This document shows, in pieces, positions 10,462-22,789 of a stretch of 64,000 nucleotides of DNA (positions are counted from its first letter, which is position 1; every line of letters starts with the position of its first letter). This DNA is from Dreissena polymorpha (Eukaryota > Mollusca > Bivalvia > Myida > Dreissenidae): the NCBI RefSeq assembly GCF_020536995.1, contig NC_068357.1, positions 129,194,903 to 129,258,902 of the forward strand, read 5' to 3'. Below the pieces are notes generated by a model. It was not told the origin of the DNA. It was given only the letters and a program-made list of their open reading frames with translations, and ran no database searches. The position numbers were made by a program, and so were the translations under genes.

Positions 10462-13400
10462 CTGGTGTTACAAATAGAATTGCGATTGCTTTCAGTCCAT
10501 TACAGGATTGCACACAGATTTTTAACACAAATTTTATAATACATGTACAGTCAAGTTACCATTACCGGATCAGTAGCGTAATAAAGTTGTTCTGGTGAAA
10601 AGCAATAAATGTTTTGAGACTTCTTTTACATCAGTTTGATTAAATATTACCTTTGCTCGCTGATTCAGCATATAGTCTTATTTTTAAACGCAGGCAAAAT
10701 GTATTTGTGATACCATTTTTTCGCTGCAGAATTCATGCATTAACAGATCAGTTGTAGCCATAACGGATCACGTGATCGAAACCACTCAGGGGGCTTCTAC
10801 CACGCTATTTGAACTGTCGAAACATGAACTGTGTTGTTTACAATGCCCAAATTACATTGCCAGTTGTAAATTATATTCATTTGTTTTTGTTATAATTGTT
10901 TTCTATATGTGATTGAAAATGCTGTGTTCAAAATATCATCCAAAACTGACAAATATTTATCGGGAAGCGCATTCTTGAACATGAAAGTGATCCTCTATGG
11001 GTAATGATCCGGTAATGGTAACTTGACTGTATCTACTACAACCTAATTCCATATTCATTTGACAGTCTTTCAGCTATCAATTGATCAACAGTTCTACAAT
11101 CATCTTAAAAATAAATCAAGTGAAAGTAGAAAACATTGAAAAGCATATAAGCACTAAAATGTATCAAAGATGTGTTACTACAGTTGATGTCATTATAAAA
11201 TCGTATAATAAGAAATGATTTGACAGATAAATTGTGAAGCGTTTTAGATTTTGACAACTGTGTAACCGACAGAAATATCCGCTAAAATCGTCATTATGAG
11301 AGCCAATACGTCTCATAAACACGTTATGATTGATGAAATATATTCTTTTTACAGGAAATGTTTTTCCACATACTACTTCTTGAAGCAAACAAACTGAAAA
11401 TCTATGAAAAAATATACCTTGGAAAAATCCAGAAAGTTTATCCGAAAATTAACAATGTTGATCTGCCATTCCATGCCCTACTGTTTTGATTGTTATATTA
11501 ACTTAGGTTAATCTACACCATAAAATATCAAAATAAAAAAGGTAAACATCAATATTTAAGTATCCATCGTGTATTTTTAACATCAAAAAATAAAATTAAA
11601 ATAACTAAACCATAATAAACACCATAATAACGGACAGCGATTACCGTCTGCAATTTCCTTCTTTGTTCATATCGTATGCAGTTTTCAACGTTATCTATAT
11701 TGTATGCAAATTCCGTAAGCGTTTTAGTGAGACCCGGCATGGGAGACACAGACCCACAGAACAGAGGATTGTGCAGATCAGGAGTTAGACGCTCTAGCCG
11801 CCTTCTGCGTGGGTTCAAAAGGTACCGAATGCGACGGAGGTTCCGTAGTTTAAAGTTTAAAACATGCCTTCGAGTCAACTATGTGTAAGTACAGCCCTAC
11901 ATGAAACGATTATTTAGTATGCCGTAACCTGCACACCCGAACGTTACGAAAATTGACCCCCCCCCCTGCATTTCACTTCCGCTTGAGGCTAAATATTTTG
12001 CAATTGTCGACCTTCACAAGTAACTTGAAAGACACTCGTTTCTCGTGCTTTGTTTCTAGCTTGGGCACATGTAAGTATTAGACACACACTTTTTGCATTT
12101 AATTATAGTCCAATAATTATGTGTATGTTGGTACATAGGCTTCGAGTTTTCCTTCTCTATAATGAAAATGTAAAAGCCACTTTTGTTTTGAAATTCGGGG
12201 GAAAAATTACTTAAAGTCCTTAGGAATTTTGCCCATCATCTGCAACTGAACGAATAAACTTAGCTCTGAAACAGATTATTTCAAGCAAAAAGTAATGAAC
12301 AACAATTTTAAATGGGTTTGGGAATTAGCCTCAAGGTACCAATTCACGAACGAAAACAATTCTCGAACGATTTTTATAAATTATAAAATTTACTCACGTG
12401 GAATCGATGAATTTGAAATCGGGTCCTAGTTAAAGTAAGTCCAATTTGAACACATTCTACTTGCAAGCTTCCATTTTGACAGCCTCTTCTTCTAGTTGCA
12501 ATAATTCAACTCTCAGCTTTATAACCCAAGGCGTTGCTGAGAGTTGCAATGCGCTCTCTCTTGTCCATGGGTGCAAAATGTTATCAACAATGCAAGTGTT
12601 AAGAAACGCTGAAACTTCAAGATCTTATTAAAGTTTACCTGTCTCAACCACGAACCCGTCCAAATGGTACCATTAAAGCAAAAAATAATTGCTTTTTATT
12701 GACTTAGTTTTTCTTTCGTACGCTGTATCCGCCATATTGGAAAATTGACCCAATATTGGTTAGGTCCCAGTTCAACAATATTTTGTACGTCTGGTTATGT
12801 GATGGAGCCTATTAAAGTCCATAACAATGTGTGGTATTCAATACAGAAATCACTGTTTCAAATTAATTCATAAACATGTCAGCGAGAAAAGTGTGTTGAA
12901 ACAACGTCGTGTTTTTATAGGGTGCATGCAAAGGATAACATCCGTAGGTTGCCATTCAAGTAAATTTAACATATTCATTATTTTCCTCAATTTGTCTCGA
13001 ACGACGTCTGTTTAGTGAAGCGCACGGATTCTGTGCGCTGAACTGCACCCATGTTTAAGAAGGGGTGCATATGGACTCCAAGAGCTGCCATAGCAAAAAT
13101 TATCAAAGGCTCTGGGAGTCCGTTTATATGGACTACCACTTCTTCGTAAATGCAACTGCAGACAAACATTCATTGAACCAAGTAAAATTTTAATATTTGA
13201 CCAGGTAAATGTCTGATTAATTCAGTTAGATCATTATAAGTCATCAAAATGTTTTGTTCTATAAGATTCTAACAATATGAGCAATGTTTTCATTCACCTT
13301 TTAGGCTTTTTACTACCTTTCACTTTGTTAACAACTGTAAAAATACGCGAATTACATTCTTGACCTTGCCCTGTTTTCAATTTTTATTTAAATAGATTAG

Positions 13401-13503
13401 GTTGCAAACAACTAAGTTGTTTTATGATAAATCCGTACTGAAGCCAACTCATTACTCGGTACCATTCAACCACATTTATTGAGAATCATTTTATTCATAT
13501 ATA
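10462..13503. other. Intergenic or 5' intronic sequence, no confident gene
   Basis: Overlapping open frames at 11,549-11,888 on both strands are Arg-rich but match nothing I know. A (C)9 run lies at 11,957. An ETS-like CACTTCCGC with a donor-like CAT|GTAAGTATT (12,070/12,071) could mark a non-coding first exon for the downstream + strand gene, but this cannot be shown from sequence alone. Confidence 0.3.
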
Positions 13504-14378
13504 CAGAGGCGTCAGAGCTGGGGGGGCAGCCGCCCCAATATTTTCGGCAAAAATGAAATTTCGGCAAAGATCTTTTTTTATTATTTTAATACCTTAATAT
13601 CTTTACCATGAAGCAATGTTATCACGCTATCGCAGTTATGACACGTGTATTGTTGATTGTTATCATCCGCCCGTGGTTATGTACATGTCAATTATGTTGT
13701 TAAATGATCTTCTCTTTTATAACGATAATCCCTTTACGCCAAGTCACACATGAATTTTTCCAGTATAAGGAAACAGGGATGTCTACATTTGGACAATTTT
13801 AAGTGTGATGACCTTGTGGTACCTATATGGTTATGGCCAGTGTTCAGTATTCAATGTAAAAATGACCTTGTGGTACCTGTATGGTTGCCGGTCAGTGTGA
13901 AAATTAAAAAGCAACTATATAGACAAATTACCATAATTGATTGCGATAGTGTTGCATTTGATTGTCCTGTGATATTTTAGTTGTATGTTTCATGCGACAT
14001 GGTAATATTGTTACTGTACATACATGTATAAACAAATTAAACATACATCAAATTAAACTTAATACTAGCATCTTAATTTGACTTTTAGCAGTTTAGATAG
14101 TATTGACGTTACATGATCCCTTTTGTTGTGTCGCCTGCTGCAAAGTACAAACTGCGACATATAGGGATCACTTCTCCATGGTCTGTCTGTCATTCAGAAT
14201 ATGCCTGCAAAAGACGTGTATAAGGTCAGGTATCAGGCATAAAAAGGACCAGAATTCGCCATTTGCTGCTAAAATTTGAAAAAATTTCCGGGGGAGGCCG
14301 CCGCCAACGGGAGGGGAATACCCCTCCCATACCCACCCCCTCCGCTGCCCCAATGTCAAGTTGCTTCCGACGCCCCTG
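13504..14378. mobile_element. ~875 bp non-autonomous element with CAGRGGCGTC ends
   Basis: The left end CAGAGGCGTCAGAGC and the inverse of the right end (CAGGGGCGTCGGAAGC) are imperfect terminal repeats, followed inside by G-rich and C-rich blocks (GGGGGGGCAGCCGCCCC near 13,520; CCCCTCCGCTGCCCC near 14,338). The interior has no transposase. A 15 bp word (GACCTTGTGGTACCT) is duplicated inside. The superfamily is not assigned because no clean target duplication is visible. Confidence 0.6.
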
Positions 14379-15036
14379 AAATATAATACATCTATTTAGA
14401 TTTTCTTTTTTTTCTTTTAGACAAATGACACGAAAAAAATCAAATAAATACTCAGTCTGTGCTCTACAAGCAGTAGTTAGAGAAGTCAAAAAAACTTTAG
14501 TATAAATCTTTTGATTAAATGAACAAAATATATTAGTAATGATTATCCACGTCAGTTGCAATGTAAATGAATTTATTTTACCAGTTTATGTGTGTGTTGC
14601 AAATGTCCGATGGCTTGCTTGAGTGAACGCTCGATAATTGGTTCCAAATCGGTTGCAAAATGTAAACAGAACCAACTTCATTTGACCAACAGTAAGGTCG
14701 AGTTATTAACACTTGTTTTCTTTACATTTTATAGTTTCAGAAAGAGAAGTCTTTTACCTGAAATATCAGCTTAAATTATTTTTAAAAAATTGAAACAGTT
14801 TGACAAATTAAATAAAATCGGCAAAAAATCGTTCAAGAATTGGTACCCTGAGGATAGGTAGATGCATCTCAGCAATTAAAAAACCCATCTACATGATATT
14901 GGTAATTTGGGGTCAAATAAGGAAAATTACATGCAAAACAATCTTAAATGGGGAACACTAGAGTCGTGAAATCTTCAGATTGGGGATTATAAAACTTTTA
15001 CTGTGGCTGCCTCATGTACTTAATAAATAGCTTTAA

Positions 15037-15677
15037 AGGGATCTTTTCACGGTTTGGTAAATTGACAAAATTGAAAAAAATTGTTTCAGATTCACAAATT
15101 TTCGGTTTAGTTATGATATTTGTGAGGAAACAATATTACTGAACATTTGCCATGGTCTAATATAGCCATTATATGCATCTTTTGACGATTTAAAAACCTA
15201 AAAATTATAAAGCGTTGCAACGCGAAACGATTGAATAATTTGGAGAGTTCTGTTGTTGTCGTTTAAATTTGTGAAACTACGAAGATTGCATATATAAAGT
15301 ATAAAATACGCGTCTTATGTATGCTTGGCAGGATAGCTCAGTTGGCTTATGCGTTTTTACTTCAGGTTTCCGGGGGTCACTGGTTCGAGCCCTGCCGCAG
15401 GCTACTTTTTTTTCCTTTTTAAAATTTTATATTTGATTTTTTACTGGAGCTTTTAAAATTTCATGTTTACATTTATCAATATAAAGCATTTAATGACAAA
15501 CTTCAAAACACGCCAGGGTCACTGGTTCGAGCCCTGCCGCAGGCTACTTTTTTTTCCTTTTTAAAATTTTATATTTGATTTTTTACTGGAGCTTTTAAAA
15601 TTTCATGTTTACATTTATCAATATAAAGCATTTAATGACAAACTTTAAAACATGCCAAAGTCTGTGAAAAGGCCCCT
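15037..15677 (+). mobile_element. TTAA-flanked MITE carrying a tRNA-like Pol III module
   Basis: The inverted ends AGGGATCTTTTCACGGTTTGG and AGGGGCCTTTTCACAGACTTTGG (right end, inverse) lie directly inside a TTAA duplication (15033-15036, 15678-15681). In the middle sits a tRNA-like sequence (listed separately). Its 3' half plus ~100 bp downstream is duplicated in tandem (from about 15,376 and about 15,515). The TTAA target and AGGG ends resemble those of the 9.6 kb element at 40,931, which suggests a shared mobilising transposase; that link is inference. Confidence 0.75.
15327..15397 (+). ncRNA. tRNA-derived module (A and B boxes) inside the MITE
   Basis: A good A box (GGATAGCTCAGTTGGC) and B box (GGTTCGAGCCC) are spaced as in a tRNA. 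The first 7 nt (GGCAGGA) can pair with the end (CCCTGCC) at six of seven positions, but the T stem is short by several bases, so this is a tRNA relic and not a working tRNA gene. It could still promote Pol III transcription. Confidence 0.6.
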
Positions 15678-15861
15678 TTAATACTTAAATAGTTAGTGTC
15701 AGGTGTCAGGAGTACAATTTTATAGCTGTTGACCGGTGGTCAAACAAGCTAGCTAAGTCAACTGGACCAAACAAAAAATCAGTGGATCACCTTTTTATTG
15801 TATTTCATTTCAGTATCACCTGTATACATTTATTTGTTTCAGAACACTGAACAAACACCCA

Positions 15862-16197
15862 TACTGATTTGTGTCAATAATTTCAATAACTCAGAGCAAT
15901 ATTTGTTTACTTAGATATTTCGACTATATCAGTTAGTCTTCATCAGGGATGTGCTGGTCAGTTGAGCGAGTCACGTTACGTAGAATGGTCATGTGAAACT
16001 AGGAGAGAATTGTACACTGGCAGAAGTTCCAGCCCCTCGTCCTGGTTTAGGGACAGTCTTAGTTGTTTGATGTGAATTGCCTCTTTGGCTGGCCGTTTGA
16101 TGTGCGAGTCCTCGGATGAAGACTATGTGATAAAGTTGAAATATTGGAGTAAGCAAATATTGCTCTGTGTTATGGAAATTATTGACCCAAATGATGA
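15862..16197. mobile_element. Fold-back element with ~80 bp inverted arms
   Basis: 15,862-15,944 and 16,114-16,197 are imperfect inverse copies sharing GTCAATAATTTC, CAGAGCAATATTTG, ATATTTC and AGTCTTCATC. The 170 bp spacer is non-coding. Confidence 0.7.
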
Positions 16198-16734
16198 ATC
16201 CAGAGCAAGAGAACAACCTTCATAGTTGCACCCATACTAAGTTTATATGTGTTTAATATAAATTACATAAAACACGAGACAAGAGTATTTTTCATTAATA
16301 AGATTAAGACAGACTCAAACTCTGATTGACAATCTAGATGGAAACAATAGTGTCCTCAAATAAAGCCATGTAAGCATTAAACACTTAATTTTTTATTTGA
16401 AAGAATGCCTTCATGCCAAAGTATATTATTTTATGCTTGCAATTTTCATTCATTATAATAATAAATTATTGAACTCTCTTCTCACTGTAACATTAGTTTA
16501 AAAAGTTCTTAATTTGAGTATTTTTTGCAGTGAAAATAAAATCTTCTTTTATTGAATCTGTTGAGTTGTGCATACCATGTATCAGCTGTCATCTAAGCCC
16601 AAAATGTCTGGTAGAATAAACTTTGTTTGGCAAATTTAGGAAAGGTTTCCATGACAACAGATAACAGCCTATTCTGAGCTATTTTAATCAAACAATGTTT
16701 GGGCATATAATTTAATATACTATTGTTAGCCAAG
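16198..16734. other. Spacer, no gene seen
   Basis: AT-rich sequence between the fold-back element and the mariner/pogo-type element. No coding frame, RNA gene or ordered repeat is supported. Confidence 0.4.
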
Positions 16735-16736
16735 TA

Positions 16737-18249
16737 CCGTACATTTGCGGCCATAAGTCTACCTCGGCCATAAGTCGAGGGGTATAATGTGGCTAGAAAA
16801 ACTTGGTTTTTTGCCTTGACTCTGCCATAAGTCGGGGGGTAAATTTCCTCAATATCTCAGACATGTTTAAGTGACCTTTTAGTCATGGTTCTGAGGGCTT
16901 TTGCACTGGCAGTTGACATTTTTTGGGATATTAATAATAAGGATATATTTAAAACGAAACATTCAACGTTTCAATTATTTATTATCACGAAAAATATATT
17001 TTATTGTTCAAAAATCATAATAACATATCATTGATTATTTCGAACTTAATTTTTATTTCACAAATCAAAATTAGTTTCCCATTTAACGTAATAACTTTCA
17101 GCGTTTATATGATGAGCAGATATTTTTGTATTAAAGTGTTAGTGCTATTGATGTGAAAATTCGTTAAAATCTTGAACGCAGAAATGCATTGTATGGTCAA
17201 AATAATTGTAACTTGCTCTCAAATAATCAAAAACGCTTTCGCCATTATGCATGAAACACGTGAATTTACCAACACTCGCATCGCTCGCTATTCGACTGTT
17301 ATATACATATTCGTAAATCACGAGATACCCGAGGAATATTTTCTGCATTCTGGAAAAACGTCTTATCTAATAATACTAAGCAGCTAATCGAAAGTAATTG
17401 TGTATTTAATGTGTCCAATTACACTTTTTAATAATCCAGGGTGAGTGCGTAATATTATTATAATCAAACAATGAATGAAATCATCACTCAGATTAGATCT
17501 ATTGATTTACGAAACAATTATGCATAAATTGTGGGACAGTTGTGAATAAATCAACGAAACCACACCTTCATCCAATAAAAAAATATACCATGTGAAGTTG
17601 AACAATAGCGATTGGTTAAAGGCGTATCCAACGACAGAGTAATTAATTTTGATTGGTCAGAAGTAGTTTGTAGCAGAACCGTTGTGCATTAACGGATAAC
17701 TATTTTAGGTGTGACGCAATAAAGAATACACTTTACACTCTGATCTTAGTCAAAAGGCCGAGAAGCGATAATTGGTGGCATAAAGACACCTGCATCTGTT
17801 GACAGTTTGTATTTACACGGATTAACTTTAAATGGGTACAAGTGTCAGCAGTCGATTTTCTATTGTTCTTAGCAGACAACGGACGATGTATCAATAGACA
17901 AATTGCTATGTATAAATTTCGCCACTTTACCGTACGTCACAAATGTTTAATATTTTCGAAGTTATTTTTACATGCTTTAATTTGGACTTATAACGAAGAT
18001 TAATGAATTAAAAACCAATGTAAACATGCAGTATTTTGTTATCGGCGGACATTTAAGTAAAAGACGAGTCGGCCTTACCGTAAACAGTCATCATTCCTCC
18101 GCTTCAGAGATTTATTACTTTAAAAAAAAACGGCACAGAAATATGTGTTTTTTTAAATTTTTATTTAGTACCTCATCCATAAGTCGAGTTGACTTTTAAA
18201 GTCAATTTTGGGAGCGTTTTTAGGTCGACTTATGGCCGCAAATTTACGG
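16737..18249. mobile_element. Tc1/mariner/pogo-type element without recognisable transposase
   Basis: The ends CCGTACATTTGCGGCCATAAG and, inversely, CCGTAAATTTGCGGCCATAAG abut a TA dinucleotide on each side (16735-16736, 18250-18251), as expected for the IS630-Tc1-mariner superfamily. Near both ends CCATAAGTCGA recurs (four copies in the left 100 bp), probably subterminal binding sites. The 1.5 kb interior holds only small unrecognised frames, and two ATTGGT/CCAAT-type boxes near 17,610 and 17,650. I read it as a non-autonomous or worn copy; the TA ends are firm, the clade is not. Confidence 0.7.
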
Positions 18250-18251
18250 TA

Positions 18252-18845
18252 TGTTATTTATGTTTAGAAAAAAAGTATAGTTTAACAAAATTTACCTGGT
18301 TATAATGAACTAAATTAGAGTAAGTTAGACACTGTGATTGTTTCCTATATTTACATATGGTTGTGTTTTTGCACATCTGTCTTAATGGATTTTTATGTAT
18401 TTCAGTACAGAAACAAATATTTATAATATTGTTTCTTTTATTAATTCACATATAAAGGTCACTGCCAGGTCCAAATAAGATTGTTTTAGAAAATAAGAAT
18501 TTTATTATGCTTATCAATGATAATGAATTCCCCTTTTGTCTCAACCATTTAGATACTTATTTTTACGCATTTGTAGTTCTTTAGAAAGTTGCATTTAATG
18601 AAAAACCTTTCTTATTAAATTCAAGTTTTAAAGGCTTCATTTCCAAACCTTATACTGATGAGCAGCAAACAGCATGTGTTATCGCAGACTGTTCTGGTTT
18701 TATGCTGTTTCACATAGCCATTTTCACTTAGTTTCTAAGTGGGAAAGGGTTTAACCTCTCGGTCTTAACGGCCCTGCCACTTTTCTCCCTTAGATGAAAG
18801 AAAAGAGTAGATGTTAGATTTTTATAATTAACATGTTTGTTTAAG
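18252..18845. other. Region upstream of the MGST3-like coding exon
   Basis: No coding sequence. 18,655-18,765 resembles a worn snap-back repeat (GAGCAGCAAACAGC ... GGGAAAGGGTTTA). An acceptor-like TTTGTTTAAG| ends at 18,845, implying an upstream non-coding exon. Confidence 0.4.
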
Positions 18846-18857
18846 AACATCCCAATC

Positions 18858-20982
18858 ATGACTCTGTCCAAGTTTGCTGACACATTGCCAGAAGGATTTG
18901 GCTATGTTCTCCTCACTGGTGTTGGAAGTTTATTTGTGAACATGTGGATGGCTATCAATGTTGGAAAGGCAAGGAAACAGTATGAAGTGAAGGTAAATAC
19001 ATTAATTATCGTAAATCTGTTTCATACATTTAATCTTTGCACACAGATTTAAGTTGAAATTGTTAATGTTTTTATGCTCTCTGTTGGACTGTCCAGCTGG
19101 CTGTCATTCTCTTTTCGTTTTTTCCCAAACATTTTCAGGTATTTTACATGAATTTTGGCATGTGTGTCTTCCTGCATTACTTACAGATCAAATTTGAGTG
19201 TTTGCCAGTCCAATGTTTTTGGGGAATTCAAATTACTGGGTTTGGACTTACGATTTTCTCTAGATCAATTTTGTTTTTAATACTTTCTGCCAAAACACTT
19301 GCAGATACATGTTGTATTGAGTTTAATTCTTTAATATTTTTGGTGTGTGAGTCTACCTACAGGACTTACAGATTAAGTGTGAGTTATTTTTGAGGAAGTG
19401 ACAGGCTTTCTACTGATGTTTTTCAGAACCTTCAATAGATACATATATATAGCTGCTGTGCGGCTATAACTTGTAAAGAGGGTATTGTGTTTCACAAACA
19501 CAACTCTTTTTAATGACATGAACATAATTTAAGACATAATTTTGGATTAAGCTTTCAGCAAATATATATTTTACTTTTAATAGATAAGAATTAAACAATA
19601 TAGGTGTTATCTCAAGTGGTTTAATATCCATGCATCAGTAGTCTAGAACAGACCATCTTTCAATAACCTGAATTCTAACATGAACTGATGAACATTGGTC
19701 AATTCAAATTAGATTTGTATTTTTCTGTGCTGTTCTCTGTTAGGGCTTTTAATTGATAGTTTGGTTCTTTTTCTTTAGCACTGTCATGTAAAAACATGAA
19801 CCAAATGATGACATTAATTCATGTGCAATTCTTGTGTTGTAGTATCCACAACTCTACCACTCTGAACCGATGCACAAGTTCAATTGCATTCAGCGGGCAC
19901 ATCAAAACAGGTAGGTTTAGCAGGGGTTTAAACTAATAAAAACAAGAATCTCTCCAACATTGTATATCAGTACAATGAATAAATGTTGTGTCTAAAGGCT
20001 CGAAGAAAGTCATGGGTTACAAACTGTCATATTAATGTGATATAACCATGGGCGTGAATGCATGCATGTGCATTTTTTTATATGGTAGTTAAGTGTTAAT
20101 CCATGTGTTTTGAATTTGCTTCACTGAGTTTCTTAAGACCTGTACATTGTGAATTGATTCATTATGTTACTGACTTCCCTGTATGTTGACCCTTCAGTCT
20201 TGAGAACCAGTCAGGCTTCCTGCTCCTGCTGTTCACCAGCGGACTACAGTACCCCGTATGTATAGCATGTGCAATAATTACAGTGGCAATGATGTTTCAA
20301 TTGATTAATAAACAGCAATTGTATTACGCATGGTTCATTGGAAATATTAAACATACAGTGAATAAACAATACTAATTTAAATTGTATTTAAAAATATATA
20401 TTGGATATATAACGGTATGCATAAAATTTTGAATAATTTTTAATGATGTTTGCCTAAAATACCTCAATACACATATCTTGGAGTATATTGACTATATCCT
20501 CTTAGATCTTTTGACAAGTGATACACATGTTCTCTATTTTATGCAATAAACATGAACTATTAAATTCATACAATTGTGTTCTGCAGAAAATCTCTGCAGC
20601 TGCTGGCGCTGTATATCTGGCCGGAAGGATTGTTTATGCCCTTGGATACTACACTGGTGGTAAGTGTGCTTTTTGATACTGGCCAATAGTTGATTCTCTG
20701 TCTAGATCTTATGAAAATATCAAATATAAACTTTTGGATCCTGATCTATGCTAGGGTGTGTAGAAGAATGTATGCTTGCAGATGTACATTTTTACCTTAA
20801 ATACATACTTGTTTTTACAACATGTGCATATAAATTGTTTATGTTTAGAATTCAATGTTGAGAGATTTTCAGATCCTGAAAAACGCAGATATGGAGCCTT
20901 TCATCACATTGGTGAGATAGTCTTGTTAGGAGGAACCATTTCCCTGGCATTCCGTGTGCTCAAGTGGTGGCCATACCATTAA
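18858..20982 (+). CDS. MGST3: Microsomal glutathione S-transferase 3-like MAPEG protein, five coding exons
   Basis: Exons 18858-18992, 19843-19910, 20198-20255, 20587-20659 and 20849-20982 join with GT-AG borders and matching phases into 155 residues; human MGST3 has 152. The start ATG is followed by TLSKFADTLPEGFGYVLLTG, matching the MGST3 N-terminus and its first membrane helix. Exon 2 holds the family signature FNCIQRAHQN, exon 4 AGRIVYALGYYTG, and exon 5 a last hydrophobic helix ending WWPYH. MAPEG members are four-helix integral membrane enzymes of the endoplasmic reticulum or outer mitochondrial membrane that conjugate or reduce lipid hydroperoxides and leukotriene-like substrates with glutathione. 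No disrupted residues are seen. A spliced 3'UTR is likely: CAG|GTGAGG occurs 11 nt after the stop. Confidence 0.93.
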
Positions 20983-21189
20983 AAACATCAGGTGAGGATT
21001 GTACAGATACGAGACCTCTTACTTGTTTACACTATCTAATTGCTCGTAAACGCAATACACAGTGTACAAATACTGATTTACTTAGCATAAATGTAAACAA
21101 AATGAAAGTTCTGCTAGGAGATAGCAGGAATAAACATTTGGTCCTCTATGGAAAGGAACTATTGCCAAACGGTGAGAGAGCCAAATTAA

Positions 21190-21340
21190 TGTACATGGTA
21201 AAAACACTGATGCATAGTGAACAAAACCCAATGCACAGTTTACAAAACCCAATTCAAGGTGAATAAAGTCTAATGGATAGTGTATTAAGCCAAATACTAT
21301 GTGAACATATCCAAGTAAACAGTGCACCAAACCACAATTA
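21190..21340 (+). repeat. Start of a degenerate ~21 bp tandem array
   Basis: Units approximate CACAGTGTACAAAGCCCAATG (e.g. GCACAGTTTACAAAACCCAAT). The same array resumes at 22,790-23,660 beyond inserted repeats. Confidence 0.6.
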
Positions 21341-21436
21341 ACTATTCACAAATGTCTAATATCATTGTTCAAAGCTCAGTTCATTGGGCACAAATGCCTT
21401 TTTAAATGCATTGCCAATAAGGTAAAATGTTTTATT

Positions 21437-21932
21437 AACCAGGTTTTCCAAAGGAAAAAACTGGTTATTAGATTGGCGAATGCGGGCGGGCTGGCTGGCT
21501 GGCAGGCGGGCGGAACAAGCTTGTCCAGGCCATAACTTTGTCGTTCATTGTGAGATTTTAAAATCATTTGGCACATTTGTTAACCATCATTAGACGGTGT
21601 GTCGCGCGAAAAAATTACGTCAATATCTCCAAGGTCAAGGTCACACTTTGAGTTCAAAGGTAAAAAATAGCCATAAATGAGCTTGTCTGGGCTATAACTA
21701 TGTCATTCATTATGAGATTTTAAAATCATTTGGCACATTTGTTCACCATCATGGGACGGTGTGTCGCACGAAAGAATCACGTAAATATCTCCAATGTCAA
21801 GGTCGCCACGACTAAAAATAGATTCATTTTAAAACAAACTTACAAAGGGGGTTAATTTTGTTTGTTCATTTCAAAAGTTCAGTTTGAGTTGTCTCCCTTT
21901 ATCAGATTTTTTTTCACAATGAAAACCTGGTT
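21437..21932. mobile_element. ~500 bp repeat with AACCAGGTTTTC inverted ends
   Basis: The left end AACCAGGTTTTCC and right end GAAAACCTGGTTT are inverse. Inside are two diverged ~150 bp core units (ATGAGATTTTAAAATCATTTGG, GTGTGTCGCRCGAAA) and a GGCTGGCTGGC-rich tract. Non-coding. Confidence 0.65.
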
Positions 21933-22186
21933 TTGTGACAATTTTGTCCCTTGTTTTTCCTAAATGACTATACTACAAATAGCATTTTAAAGCAAAAAAA
22001 TTAGAAATGGCGCGGCAGGGGTCGACGCGTATCCCCATGCTGCATGTTTGACCCAGGGGTGCACCAGGGTTGGCAATGTGGCCATGCATAGTTGAGATTG
22101 ACCGTATTGTCATAAGAGATGTTCAGATCAATTTAAAGTGAATCTGTATAGAAATGAAGAAGTTAATGTAAAATAACATAAAACAA

Positions 22187-22690
22187 GAGATGTGTTTGTC
22201 AGAAACACAATGCCCCCTTCTGCGCCACTTTGATTTATTTAAAAAATAATTATCATTTGGCAGGTTCATTATACTTACCTCCCTTTAAAGCTTCTTACTT
22301 CCCTTGGATTTGTTTTTTTACCTTTGTCCTTGAAGGATGACCTTTACATTTCACCACTCAAAATGTGCAGCTCCATGAGATACACATGTATGCCAAATAT
22401 CAATTAGCTATCTTCAATATTGCAAAAGTTATGGCCAATGCACCATACCGGGGGCATAAAAATGAGTGAAAATCTCTGACCCGGCCCCACCCCAACCACC
22501 ATAATTTTTTACCCAGGGGTCAGATCAAAATTCCAAATAGTGCAGGGTCGCACATATGCTCATAGCTACCATGTGTGTAAGAATCAAGGTTCTAGTGCTT
22601 ATAGTGTAGTAGGAGATAGGGGCCAGGACGGACAGACGGCGGAGATAAAAATATCCCCACGCTTTTCAAAAGGCGTGGGGATAACAACAC
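22187..22690 (+). repeat. Pearl-like repeats: GACCTTGAAGG family (copy 2) joined to a second family
   Basis: 22,187-22,440 starts ATGTGTTTGTCAGAAACAC, followed by AATGCCCCCTTCTGCG and one core unit. From 22,450 a different repeat follows (GGGGGCATAAAAATGAG ... ) and ends in a hairpin at 22,654-22,683 (ATCCCCACGC ... GCGTGGGGAT). Non-coding. Confidence 0.65.
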
Positions 22691-22789
22691 AGTTTCCCAT
22701 TTGTTGTCAAAACAAATTGATTTTTCCCAAAACTATGACCCCTGTTCCCAATCCAAAAATGGTGAAAAGAAAAGAGACAGTCTTCACCA

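Noticed and set aside
11549-11888. Overlapping Arg-rich frames on both strands, with a GTGGGTTCAAA B-box-like word
   Set aside because: No matching A box or cloverleaf, no known domain, and no convincing splice context. Left as unassigned.
11965-12070. Possible 5' non-coding exon and ETS-type promoter for the MGST3-like gene
   Set aside because: Rests on one CACTTCCGC word and one GTAAGT donor. It is nearly 7 kb from the coding start with no other support.
12720-12750. Minus-strand ATGGCGGATACAGCG start-like sequence
   Set aside because: The frame soon stops and no clear donor follows.
13750-13980. 76-residue frame inside the CAGRGGCGTC-ended element
   Set aside because: Contains an internal 15 bp duplication and no domain; probably chance.
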